The position numbers and the translations under genes were made by a program. The notes under the pieces were generated by a model that saw only the letters and a program-made list of their open reading frames with translations, ran no database searches and was not told where the DNA came from. Below are positions 48,061 through 58,804 of a DNA stretch of 64,000 nt, piece by piece (positions within the stretch are counted from its first letter, which is position 1; each line of letters opens with the position of its first letter). This stretch comes from Pelomyxa schiedti. Taxonomy: Eukaryota > Evosea > Pelobiontida > Pelomyxidae. The stretch spans positions 1 through 64,000 of the forward strand of contig JAHLWZ010000751.1 of the NCBI GenBank assembly GCA_020536535.1, read 5' to 3'.

Positions 48061-48276
48061 AAAAAATGAAACCATCAGTCCTACAGATAGGGGAAAAAAA
48101 AAACGCGTGTTCCCAGGTTTGATCCAACGGCCCAAGACAGAAAAAAGACTTGTTCCCCTACTACTCGCGCTTATTCTTTCAACCCTTCAGGGACAGTCGG
48201 CGAAATGAGTGCCGCCAGGTATTAATCGCCAATGTTCGCGAGCTGTCGTGAAAATCTTCGAAAACTCTCGTGCTGA

Positions 48277-48521
48277 GGGAATTAAGCCGCAGGAGTCACC
48301 TGCCGGAAGGAAACGATCTGTTAGGCGAAGAAGGGTTTTTTTCTTCTTCAACTGTCGCAAATCCGGCACGACCGGCTTTTGGCTCACACGACTGTACTCG
48401 TGCTTGTGGTCACAACGGGCCACGTCATGACCACAGTTCGGCGGTCCTGGTGCTCGATCCGGGAAGAAGAAAAAAACCCTTCGCCTAACAGATCGTTTCC
48501 GTCGGCTGCGGCTTAATTCCC
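48277..48521. mobile_element. Fold-back / MITE-like element, 245 bp
   Basis: The first 16 bp (48277-48292, GGGAATTAAGCCGCAG) are the exact reverse complement of 48506-48521. Further in, 22 bp at 48309-48330 pair perfectly with 48479-48500, and GGGTTTTTTTCTTCTTC at about 48333-48349 pairs with 48461-48477. The arms therefore pair over about 58-73 nt with one 14-nt insertion on the left. An inner arm TGTGGTCA (48405) / TGACCACA (48428) forms a further hairpin. No transposase or target-site duplication is evident. Open frames across it (48187-48603) are by-products of the repeat. Confidence 0.65.
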
Positions 48522-48877
48522 CAAGTGGTGCCATGCTGTCAGAACACTTCAGCATGTGGGAGTGAGTTGGAGTTTGGAAATGAAAAGCACGGTATCCCGA
48601 CAAAGCGCGTTTTTTTTTCTGATCTGATCCCTGACAGGTTCACAGTACAATGACATTTGACCCTTTTCTCACGAGGGGCGCGACAGTTCAGGAAGATCGT
48701 TTGGGCATCTTCATAAATCACCTGCACCCCACAAGGTGGGCACATTCTCATCAAACACAGCAACGGCAGGGACCCATCAGGAAGTGAAAAAAGAAAAGGA
48801 AAAAAATTAAAACCTATTTTTTTTCGATTTTTTCTTTCAAATGTCAAATCTGAACCAGAAAATCGAATTATTTACTC

Positions 48878-50206
48878 ATGCAACCACAACTAATACCAAT
48901 ACCAGAACCAATACCAGAACCAATACCACGAATAACACCACGACCAATACCACGACCTGCTAGCCGATCACCTGATGTCGAAAGAATCGCTGTCCGAGAG
49001 AGACAGTTGGAAGAGAAGGAACGCCAACTGCGCCAGCGGGAGGAAGATTGTGCGCGGCGAGAACGTAACCTGACAATTCAAGAACAGCGCAATTGCATGC
49101 CTTCTGGGGGCTCTGGTGTGGCTTTTTCTGAACTGAATTCGGTGCACGGAGTCATTACCCAGCTACAACCTCAATTAATCACGGCTGCTGCAGAGGTTAT
49201 GCGCTTCGAGGAATGTTTGACCCGCGTGAGGGAGCAGTGTCAAACACTCAGGGAGAGAACTGGAGCGCTGGAAAGTGAATTGCTCAAACTTACTGAATTG
49301 AGAGATATACTAGTTAAAGAACGCAACGACTTGGAGATGAAATGCAATCAAGTCCTCGGAAAAGCTTTCACCTCGCAAAGTAGTGGGTCAGATATTCGGA
49401 AAGCTAGTGACAAAATTAAGAGTTTGACTCAAAAAGTTTTGGAAACTCTGCCTCATGATGGAACACCGCCTCTAGTACCATCCAAAGGTAACTCCTATCC
49501 CTTTGTATTTACTTCATTAATTCCAATTGTGTCTCCGAATAGACAGTGGCAACTTAATCGCATCCACACCAACCCCATTTGAGAAACTTGTCTGCCTTGA
49601 TGCACCGCCATTTTCTTTGAAGTCAATTACAGACAATCTTATGCTTCTACAATCCTGCAAATTGAACGAATGCCCTAAGCTTCTTGACAAATATTCCCTA
49701 TTAGCCAAAGAATGTAGTGATCTGTCTTCCCAAATCCAATTCCTTGAAAAAGAACGCAGTGACCTGTTCCTGTCGTGCAAAGAATTAGACCAGTCTTACC
49801 AGCAAAGTTACTTGTTTCATAACGCCTTGGAAGGAAATGCAGAATTTATTGGATTACCAAATGTGCGCCAGAAGTTATGTGCACTCCTCCCAGAGGCTCA
49901 ACAACAACTTATGGGCCTTCTTGGCCAGGCAGGATCATCTTGCCCACCTGGAAGTACAGCATCGCCTTCACCGGCTCCTTCCTGCGGAACCTTACCAGTA
50001 TCAAATGAGATATTATGTATTGTGTGTGATGAGAGGCCACGCAATGTTCGCCTGCACCCTTGTGGACATGGTGTTCTTTGCTCAGAGGTAATCTTTTCAG
50101 TATCTTTCATTTTTATCCTAATGTCCCCTATCAGTGTGCTGCTTTTCTGAGGAAGTGCCCATTCTGCCGCAGCCCAATTCAAGATAAACAAAAGTTGTTT
50201 CTCTAA
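48878..50206 (+). CDS. Coiled-coil RING-finger E3 ubiquitin ligase
   Basis: ATG at 48878, opening with PIPEPIP repeats, then a long Arg/Glu/Gln-rich coiled coil (AVRERQLEEKERQLRQREED; LRERTGALESELLKLTELRD; LVKERNDLEMKCNQVL), a middle helical part (LLDKYSLLAKECSDLSSQIQ) and a C-terminal C3HC4 RING: CIVCDERPRNVRLHPCGHGV, LCSECAAFLRKCPFCRSPI, ending KLFL. The RING resembles that of IAP/MGRN-type proteins (CxxC...PCGHxxxCxxC...CPxCR). Introns of about 50 nt near 49488-49546 and 50088-50134. A second ATG at 48841 opens a different frame that stops at about 48962 and is not used. Predicted ubiquitin ligase; substrate unknown. Confidence 0.82.
48885..48960. repeat. Degenerate AATACCAGAACC tandem repeat
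   Basis: Units of about 12-15 bp (CCAATACCAGAACC and variants) are repeated five to six times at the beginning of the RING gene, coding for PIPEPIPEPIPRITPRPIPR. Confidence 0.7.
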
Positions 50207-50338
50207 ACCAACCATCTTGGTACGGTCCCTTTTCGACTTTTTACTCGGTGGTTGGCCCACTCCTCAGTCCGCAACACCCCGCACTTAGTCGAATGAACGA
50301 AAAAGTAAACCTTTCCGTGATTGATGAGCAGGTAAGCC

Positions 50339-53180
50339 ATGACGAGCACAACGCGCGGGGCCACGCCGACGACGCCGTCTTTGGTTGTCGCGTCGTGCAG
50401 GCGAGATTCACCACCACCGGACAGCAAACGAAACAACAACTCCCCCCAGGCCGAAGCCGAAGTCGGAGCCACCCCGAGCACCTGCTGCGACGGCCAATAC
50501 AACCTCAACTCGCAGCAGGCGGAGCACGCGATCGCCTTGCACGTGGAGAGGAAGATACTGGAGGAGCGGCTGGAGTTTGTGAAGCGAGAGCTCCTGTCTT
50601 GCCAGCTATACAACGCATCCCACTCTTCCGCGTCGTCCTCATTGTCTCAGTCCCAACTTCCATCACAACCACATCAGATGCAATCTCCGACATCGGCAGG
50701 AGACTTGAGTTCAGCAGCGACAACTGCAATTGGAACCGGGGGTGGCGCGGAAAGTGTGGTTCACTCCAGCCAAAATGGGGCTGATGGGGGGGAATCGGCG
50801 ACGGACAGGGCGGTGTTGTCAAAGGGGTTTTGGATTGACCACAACTTTGACATTGAGGACGACGTGTACAGTGACACTGATGCGCAAGGCGACTGGGACG
50901 CGAATGGCGCCTGGGATTCGGAGGAGCAGAGAGCCGTTCGAAGCAAGTACGATGTGTGGAAGAGATCGGTGGAAACCGAATCCTGGCTTCCAGGTTTGGA
51001 AGCTTCTAAATTCCTATTTTTTTTTTTGTTTGTTTCTGCATAGGCCTAAGAAAGCGTGACTTTACAGATGCCAAGGTAAATAGATGTTATGCGTGCGGAG
51101 CAGAGTTTGGATTGCTCATGCGTAGATATCTGTGCAAGTTGAGAGTGATATCTTCAAGTACTGAACTAATTTTTTTCTTAGTTTATGCCACAACACATTT
51201 TGTGATACATGTATGCAAAAGACATCCAAGGACAAACTTCTGTGCAACTCCTGTTTTTTAAGAACTAAGTGCGTTTGTACTCGTCAATTCACTTGACCTA
51301 CCAGTTTAGTGCGTCGATTGCCTGTAAAACCCCTCTGAACCTTTGCGTTATTCCTCCTACTCTTCAGGGTGAACCTGAGGGAATGCAAAATATCAAATTG
51401 TAGTAACAGCCAACTCTCAATATATAAATAAGGTATTGTACTCCATCTCATTGCAGTGTGAGAGGTACCCACAGTTGAGGGAGGAGACAGAGATGGAAAA
51501 ACTTTGGGGCCGAAGGCCAGGACTATGTAATATCGGCAAAGGCTTGGTTGTGGAAACGTCGAATAAGTTGCGGACCTATCACTCCTTTATTTGACACTGG
51601 TAATAGGTTTTTACTTGCTGGTTCCTCATTCAAATGCACGATACGGTGGGAAGAAGGCCAAACAAATCTCGTATTCCTACAAGGTGCTTCTATACAACAA
51701 GTTCACTGCTTACCTATTTAGTTTGTCTGTGTGGGTGCGTATTGATTGAAACTCCCACTGGCTACGAGAGACATCCTCTATTTACAACCAGTTGTCACCA
51801 GAACAGACTTCGTGTCTCAAAGAAAATTACACTCTTCGACGCCACCACAACACATACATGCTTGCCTCAAGGTTTGAACTCATTTAATGTAGCACTACAA
51901 ACGCCTCGTCATCTGCCTCCGTCACTCACTTCTTCTGATTGTGGTGGGGGTGCCAGAGTGGTGTATTGGGTTTCTGCTGTTGGGCAGTACTTTTGTCCTG
52001 ATGAAAACGTTGTATCCAGGGTACTGGCTCTAAAATTCCTGCTTCTCTGACAATGGTACTACAGGTATCCAAAGTTCGATTTGTTTCCCTTTGGAATCCC
52101 CAGATCCTGGCTCACCTTCCTCCAAATTTTGTTCATAAGTGCCCTTCTAGAGTGGATGTATGCGCGCTCTTTGATCGCGAAGGCGTTCTGGGGGCACACC
52201 AACTTATGCACCTTGGGATCCGCATGAAACAGACTGGTTCAACTAATAACATCTTTGGGGTAAGTGAGGGAGACGAGTTTGGGAGACCAAATTGCATTTC
52301 CCTCAGCGCCTCTTTGCCCAAAGTAATGTATTGTGCCGGTGATCTTCTCCCTATCTCATTTAGGTGTGTTCCACACAATATTTTCCTTAAGTTTGACCAG
52401 TTAAATACAGAGTTACCAACAACACAGCCAATACCCTGGTAACATGTGTCACACTGCTACTGCAGAGGATAGTCCACATACATACTCCACGCAGATACAG
52501 CTCAACGATGCATCCACTATGTTCTGCTATCATACCAAACAGCAAGGTGCGCCCAACAGGCGTCCTTGACAGTGTATTTGTTTGGGAGGTCCCAGCCACG
52601 TGCGCGCACCCTCCCACAATGCTCTGCGGAGACGGCGTTTTGAAAGTCCGGCATAACCTACAGATACAGGCAACATACACCAACGTAATCAAAAGGCCGC
52701 CTGCAGCATCTGAGCCGGATCATCCTGGATACAGCCCAGACCCATTGTCTACCGCGCCGGATTCGAAATCACCTTCTCCGAGACTCAGACCGTCACAATC
52801 AACACCGGTTCTGTCGGGGCTATCGGAAACCCCACACCAACGACTGACGTCATCACCCTCAACACCATATCTGTCAAAGTTGTCATCATCATTGCCGCTG
52901 TCATCCTCAACATCGCAGTATATCTATCCGAGAAGCTATAACTCAGAGCTTATGAGTGGGAAGTCCAATTCCCTGGCCCCCTCCCCATCTACACCCTCAT
53001 ACACCAACTGTGATGGTGATCTAGTTGGCAGCATTCAACTTACTATTATTCCGGGTCACTATGTATGTCTCTCTGTTGCCCAATTATTTCGCACTCTTCC
53101 TATATTGAAACTAATTTTTTTTACCGTTTTGTTCCCAACAGGGGCAATTAAACTATGGTGGATTCCACCAAGGTACCTAG
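50339..53180 (+). CDS. FYVE-arrestin domain protein (Adc-like)
   Basis: ATG at 50339. The N-terminus is Ser/Gln-rich with a short helical segment (HVERKILEERLEFVKREL) and an acidic part. A FYVE-type zinc finger follows near 51080-51270: VNRCYACGAEFGLLMRRYLC then LCHNTFCDTC and LLCNSCF, eight Cys ligands in place. The arrestin fold comes next: LPPSLTSSDCGGGARVVYWV and SAVGQYFCPDENV (N-lobe), then VRFVSLWNPQILAHLP, SLSASLPKVMYCAGDLLPIS and VLKVRHNLQIQATYTN (C-lobe). A Ser/Pro-rich tail precedes the end GHYGQLNYGGFHQGT after the last intron. Dictyostelium Adc proteins combine FYVE and arrestin domains and act in endosomal receptor traffic. Here the basic R(R/K)HHCR motif that holds PI3P is changed to RRYLCN. 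Confidence 0.8.
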
Positions 53181-53385
53181 GCCAAGCCCATCTTTTTGTG
53201 CTTTCCTGCTATTCTAGTCCACATCACTTTGTTTTCCAGTAGAAAAAAACCTCTTTTTTTTTGCTTTGTTTATATTCTGGTTCTTCTGGCACCACAACCC
53301 TGCGTGGCAAGAGAAATGCCTCCGAGCAGATCTTAGCGGATCTGGTGAGTGCCTGTTGAAGGATCACAAAGAAACCACAACAAAG

Positions 53386-55442
53386 ATGCGAGGGTGGAGT
53401 GCCGTGTCGGTGAGATTGAGCGTGCCGTCGTCGTCGTCGCATTTGGTGTCGCAGGTCGGCGCCGGTTGCATCTCAATCGGCGACGACGTAGGCGGCGGAG
53501 ACCCCGGGTCGCTGGTGTGCGGCTGCGGCGTCGCGATGGACTGCACGGCGGCGGGCGCGGCGGCGGTGTCCTCGGCGCAGAGTTCGCCGCGGCGAGCCCA
53601 GGTGCTGGTGGTGACGTGCGCGGAGCTGTTTGGGCCCTGGCTGCGGCGAGAGGAGCGGGGCCCCGCCGAGAACGAAAGCGGAAGCGGCGGCGGGTGGAGC
53701 CTGTCGGGGGGAGTCCGGGTGCACGTGGGACGCAGCGGGAGCGGGAGCGGCGACGCCAATTCGGCTGCCAGAATGGGGCAAGATGGAAAGTGCGGCGGCG
53801 GCGGCGGCGGGAGCGGCCGGGAGAGGGGAGAGAGGGGGGAGGACAATCAGCAGCACTGGGCCGAGGCGCAGCTGGTTTCAGTGAGGCTGTTTCAGGATGT
53901 TGCCCAGACAATTGGTCGCTTGTCGCCTCTGCAAACTGCGAAGGGCTCGGTTTCGCTGGCACCTACTGGCAGCAGCGTTTGTGGAGGCGTGGCTGTTCTG
54001 ACCCTCAGGAATGACTGTGAGGACAGAGGTCTGTCACTTCTTGGTATACAGCCTGTAGATGAACACTCTATTGGTCCAGAGCTTCGAAGTTTACAGTCGG
54101 GACAACGCGTTTATTCTCTCGTTGCGCCTTACTCTCTTGCTCTGCCGGGATTACTTTCTGGGCTTATGGCGTCTGGGATTGTGGCAAATGTTTTAACTGG
54201 TGATAGTATGCTACCATCAACACCCTCTCAATCCGGGAAGATATCACCAACCTCTTTCATTGTTGATATATGGTGTCTTCCAGGGACTGAAGGGGCTCCA
54301 GTTTTCAGCCAGACAGGAACTTTGTTGGGTATCATGTTGCAGTCACTTCACACGCCCCTCCTTACTGCTGGAAGTAATACTACCAGTGGAAAGGAAGCCA
54401 CTAAACCAAGTACCAGTGAACAAAGTGTGCATGGTCCTGGTCCTTTCAGTCTCGTGCTACCCATTAATAGATTACTTCCCAACCTCGCCGTACTTCAACA
54501 GACATCTTTCATTGACAAAATAATGGTATGCCTGTATTTGTAGCTACAATCTATTTAAAAATCTTCAGCTTGGAACTGTACTTGTTCTTGTGCACATACC
54601 ATTTGTGGATACTATCTGGGGAACTGGAGTGGTGGTTACAAAATCTGGTCATGTCCTTACCAATGCCCATTTACTGGCATTCAATTCTCACAAGAACTAC
54701 CAAGTTTCTGTTAGATTACCAAAGCCAGGTTTCAAGCTTTATTTTTCTGTCAGCACTCATTCTTACCACTAGATGGAAGACATATTTGGAAGAAAGCTAT
54801 CCCTGTCTGGGTGTCCCGGCAGTCGCACCGTGATATTGCTGTATTGAGAGTCTTGGATATTACAAATGGTGAAGATGATTTGAATGTCGTACCAATTACT
54901 CAGACTGCACCAACTCTTGGCTCCCACGTAATCGCCATAGGCTACCATACTTTTCCACCACATTCAAATATTTCAACTCCAAGTTGCACAACTGGCGTTT
55001 TTGCTAAAATGGTAGTTCAACTTTTACTTTCCATTTGACATCTAACAACTATCAGATACGTGATCCTCAGTCAGGTAAAGATGTGATGTTTGTGATGTCG
55101 GGAATGCTCCATGGTGGTTCCAGTGGTGGTGTTATAGTTGACGAGAAGAGCGGGGAAGTATGCGCACTGATTGTTGCCTCGGTACACCTGAATTCTATCG
55201 CCAACAGTGGAACGGTGTTTGGGGGTGGCAATGTTGGTGTAGGAATGGCACTTCCTCTGTCTATTGTATCCGCTGTTGTGAATATCTGTAAAAACAGCCC
55301 AGCTACTGCCCCTGGGGACGCGGCCATAAGCACCCAGATATCATCCCTCAACTGGGGCACCACACTTCTTGAAGAGACAGTTTGGGCCTGTGGATCGACT
55401 CCAAAACCACCTTCGAATTCCGCACCGAGACCCAAACTGTGA
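53386..55442 (+). CDS. Peroxisomal processing protease (TYSND1/DEG15-like)
   Basis: Trypsin-fold Ser protease that in other eukaryotes trims PTS2 leader peptides inside peroxisomes. ATG at 53386. A long inactive first half (Gly/Arg-rich insert, then LPGLLSGLMASGIVANVLTG and DIWCLPGTEGAPVFSQTG) matches the N-terminal half of TYSND1. The catalytic half has GTGVVVTKSGHVLTNAHLL (His), SRQSHRDIAVLRVLD (Asp), LHGGSSGGVIVDEKSGEVCA (Ser) and VGVGMALPLSIVSAVVNI. The protein ends SAPRPKL: a PKL tripeptide that is an acceptable type-1 peroxisomal signal. Short introns are needed near 54520, 54731 and 55008. The presence of this gene implies that the organism has peroxisomes. Confidence 0.82.
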
Positions 55443-55566
55443 ATTTGAGCTCATTGTACTGCGAAGGTGCTTAGCCGCATGAACAAAAAACCCAAAAACA
55501 AGTAAAACAAGCCACAAGTACAAAAAGCAATAACACTCTGAAGTATCATTGTTGTGTGGTTGGGAT

Positions 55567-57150
55567 ATGTCGCGACTTGGCGTTGAAATAAAGGAGTTTT
55601 CTGTTCGAAGTTCCACTGGAGCTCCATCTGGCGACGAGGGAGCGTGCCACTTGATAGGCATGATTACCCTCGAGTGCGATGGCAACCCAATGTTCCTGGC
55701 AAAGGCAATTTTGTTTGTTGGCATAGAAAAAACCACCTCACAATCATGTTCAGGTTCCAATGGTTACTGAGAGCATTAAATTGGGATTTAGACAGTTCAC
55801 GTGTATTCCCCATCCAAAGGTAACTTTGACACCCTTTACTTGGCTTTTAAAAAACCAAACCTCCAGGACACACTAACAATGAAGGTCTTTGTGGGTGATA
55901 CACCCCTTGGCTTTTCGCAAATTTCCCTGACCCGGTTAGCTACTGGGTCACTTACCACTTCTTCAAAATTGGGAGTCAATGAGGAAACAACAGAATCGCC
56001 ACCCTTCCGGAAATTTGGGTCATCATTCTATTCAAAAGGCTTTGGAACTATTTCCGTGGAAATGTCCGCTCGCTTGGTTGGGGACCTTCCACATAGCTTT
56101 GCCTTGTTGACTAATACCGTAAGTCTGCTCGCGCTTGCCTGCGGTTTGCACCCGAGACTTGGCGAAAACAGTGCTGTCAGCCTTATCACCCCAATGATTC
56201 TGCGTGAGTGCATCGCCGCCCAACTTTTGTGCAAGCCATGCACTCCTGCTGGAATTGCCCAATTGACTATTGAAATATCCGAACTGAGGAAAAATACAAG
56301 AACATCACGGCAAGACCGCGCCACATGCTCAGCAATCATTAAGTACATTTCATCAATAAATCTAGCTCCTGTGAGCAGCACTGCTCAAATTGCCATTACA
56401 GCCCCGTATGATGATGCACAAGGCAGCGTTGATATTTATGTTACAGCCTCCCATTTCAATAACCTGTCAGCATTAAAAACAAACTTTCCTCAATCCTGGG
56501 ATTTGGTTAGTACCTATGGCGCCCAGGCCGGTTTGGATTTTTCACTGGGACATGACTATGGGGACCCACAACCTGATTTTTATTCGTACTTAACAAGCAA
56601 TTTGCAAGCAGAGATTATGGGGCACAAAATGCCTTCACTGCATTCCAAGTTATTCTTGGAGAACCTCTGTGGAATCGCCTTTCCAGTAGCTGGCAAAATA
56701 GGGATATCCATCGGACCTCGTCTACTCAACATGCATGTTTCTCTTCCCAGACGGGATTCCCTATTTGCGGCCCTGAGGGTACTTTTCAGCTCTGATGTCA
56801 ATGAGCTATTCCCCCAAATTCCAGTAGCATCAGGGTTTACCAGATATGAACTGTTTGCCACCTTCCGACCAGAAAACAAATTCTCTCATCCCTCACACCT
56901 CTCAGTCAGGCTCTTTTTCCCTCCCGATGATGTAACTACTCACGGACTTGTTACTGCCTTGCCTCCAAAAGTGAATGGGCCAATGACACTTCCAAACACA
57001 AGAAGTATCAGAATTCTTGGATTATCAGGGCTGTTCAGACGACCTGGGGCTGTGCAGCTGGAATGGAAGACAACATCCTTCAGCCCTTCCCCAGAAGGCA
57101 CAAGGTTTGTGTGGCTTTATGACTTTCGTGGAAGCAGTAGAGGAGAGTAA
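55567..57150 (+). CDS. Unrecognised about 500-residue protein, possible beta-rich N-terminus
   Basis: Two exons: one from the ATG at 55567 (MSRLGVEIKEFSVRSSTGAP), and one of about 1.35 kb to the stop at 57150. A short intron near 55756-55796 joins QSCS to VHVYSPSKGNFDTLYLAFKK in phase. The first about 140 residues, with LTMKVFVGDTPLGFSQISLT, look like a C2-type beta sandwich. The rest is a globular mixed fold with no motif I know (SFALLTNTVSLLALACGLHP; IYVTASHFNNLSALKTNFPQ; FPVAGKIGISIGPRLLNMHV). No signal peptide or membrane segment. It is a large, well-formed exon, so it should be a real gene. Confidence 0.65.
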
Positions 57151-57215
57151 TAACAGAAGAGACATCGTCACTCGTTTTCTTTTGTATAAACTACAGTTTT
57201 TTTTTCTCAATTTAT

Positions 57216-58533
57216 TCAGCTAGAGTTTGGTTTGTGATTAAACGCATAGGAGCACATTGCCATCATATTTGAATCAGGAGTACCACGTGGGCACTCACAT
57301 CCAGCACCCACTGCAAACCTGGGGCCTGCCTCGCGGTGACAGGCTGCAACAGCGGCTGTGATTTCGGCTGGTGTGGAATTCAGAAGGGTTCTCACTGGAT
57401 CCACATTGCCACACAGTGTTGGTTTGGCCCCAAGGTGGGTTCTGGCATGGGATAGCGGAACACAGCTGTCCAAATCAACCAGTTCACACTGTACAAACTG
57501 TGTACCACATGCGGTCACAATGTGATTCGTATTGCCACAGATATGGAGCCTAACCCTGGCCCCCATGGAATGGAGTCCATCAACAAGCTTTTGTTGAGCC
57601 GGTTGAATAAGGCTCTTGTATAAGCGGGGTCCCACTAGTGATGAAGAAGCATCTCCCACGCCAATCCAATCTGCCCCAGCATCAATTTGTGGCTTGGCAA
57701 ACCTCAGGCCTTGTTCAACCTTGACAATGTAAGTTCCAAAGACTTCACAAAAACCAAATACCAAGAAGTCAAGAAGCTGTTTTAACCACTCCGGGTCATC
57801 ATAGAGGTCCAACATAATCCTATTAATTCCCCGAAGGTCGCACGCCTAAATTGAAAGGTGAACAAGTAAACAACCCTCCAGGTAAAATCGATACATTAAA
57901 TAACCACTATTATCACGTTGCAATCCAATTCACTAATTACACCAAACCCTAAAAATACCTCGGCAGTAGGGCCCTCGACCCAGCCCTCCACGGCCAGTTC
58001 ATCGCCGACATTTGCCCTCAGTGCAGCAACTCCATCAATTCTGTCCCTCATTCTGGACCCAATCCGCAATGGATCCGGCGGTGACATCATCAGGTCGCGG
58101 AGTTTGGCTTTGTCCATCAGAAGTGACTGGTCCTCAATTAGGGCTGGGGGTTGGTCCTGGAACCACTGAACTGCTGCGCCGTAGTCTGAGGCCTCACGTG
58201 CGGGATCACTGATGGTAGAAACGTGGTCCAGGCCGTACTTCCTGGCTGTTTTGATCTGTGCATCCGCAAGTGCATTATGGTCTGTGGCATACACCTGATT
58301 TTTTTGGATATGGTTGGGTTTTGTTCGTTGGGTCAAACAAAAAAGGGCACTTAAGAACTCCACTCGTTCCTCCGAATCTCTCCAAGAAAAGTGAGTTGGA
58401 AGGCGCAATTTACCCTGTAGGGAATGCCGGCAGTATCAGCCGCCAACATCATCGTGATTGGAAGCAGGGGCAATCTGTCCACCGCATCATGCGCCCCATC
58501 CAGCATAGACAGAACACGGTCACGCCCCTTCAT
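57216..58533 (-). CDS. UroD-superfamily methyltransferase, bacterial/archaeal MtaA-like
   Basis: ATG at 58533: MKGRDRVLSMLDGAHDAVDR then LPLLPITMMLAADTAGIPYR, typical of MtaA/CmuA-type proteins. Three exons; introns start at about 58417 and 57956 and join in phase: VYATDHNALADAQIKTARKY, DHVSTISDPAREASDYGA, LAVEGWVEGPTAEA, then RIMLDLYDDPEWLKQLLDF, AGADWIGVGDASSSLVGP, RLHICGNTNHIV, PTLCGNVDPVRTLLN and VGAGCECPRGTP. HxC in the LHICG motif plus the Cys of GCECP are the zinc ligands of methylcobalamin-dependent methyltransferases; heme-pathway UroD lacks them. Such enzymes move methyl groups in anaerobic bacteria and archaea. The acceptor here is unknown. Confidence 0.8.
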
Positions 58534-58804
58534 CCGTTGTAGCTTATGAGATGCAGATCGGTAAAATCCCTGGACGACTGGTGAGTTCCCGGGATGCGAA
58601 GTTATGGGCCACGACTACGAGCTGGCGATGTTCAGCTACGTCTCATAGATTCATTCTGACATCCTGCTCTCGGAACCAACTTGTGGTTCTGCCCTACTTT
58701 TCATTTGTCCCCAATTTTTACTTCACCGTCACGTACGTGGAGGGTACGCCCTCGACGGCAACAAACAAAAACCTCCCTGGGCACAACCAGCAACCCATAA
58801 GTGG
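58534..58804. promoter_or_regulatory. Divergent promoter region, methyltransferase / RS-rich gene
   Basis: 271 bp between two head-to-head starts (58533 minus, 58805 plus). No coding sequence or clear motif seen. Confidence 0.35.

Noticed and set aside
48187-48603. 138-residue minus-strand open frame
   Set aside because: It runs through both arms of the fold-back element and is a by-product of the repeat.
53333-54014. Long Pro/Arg-rich open frames on both strands at the protease 5' end
   Set aside because: Shadows of the GC-rich first exon of the TYSND1-like gene; the domain match is only in the frame used.
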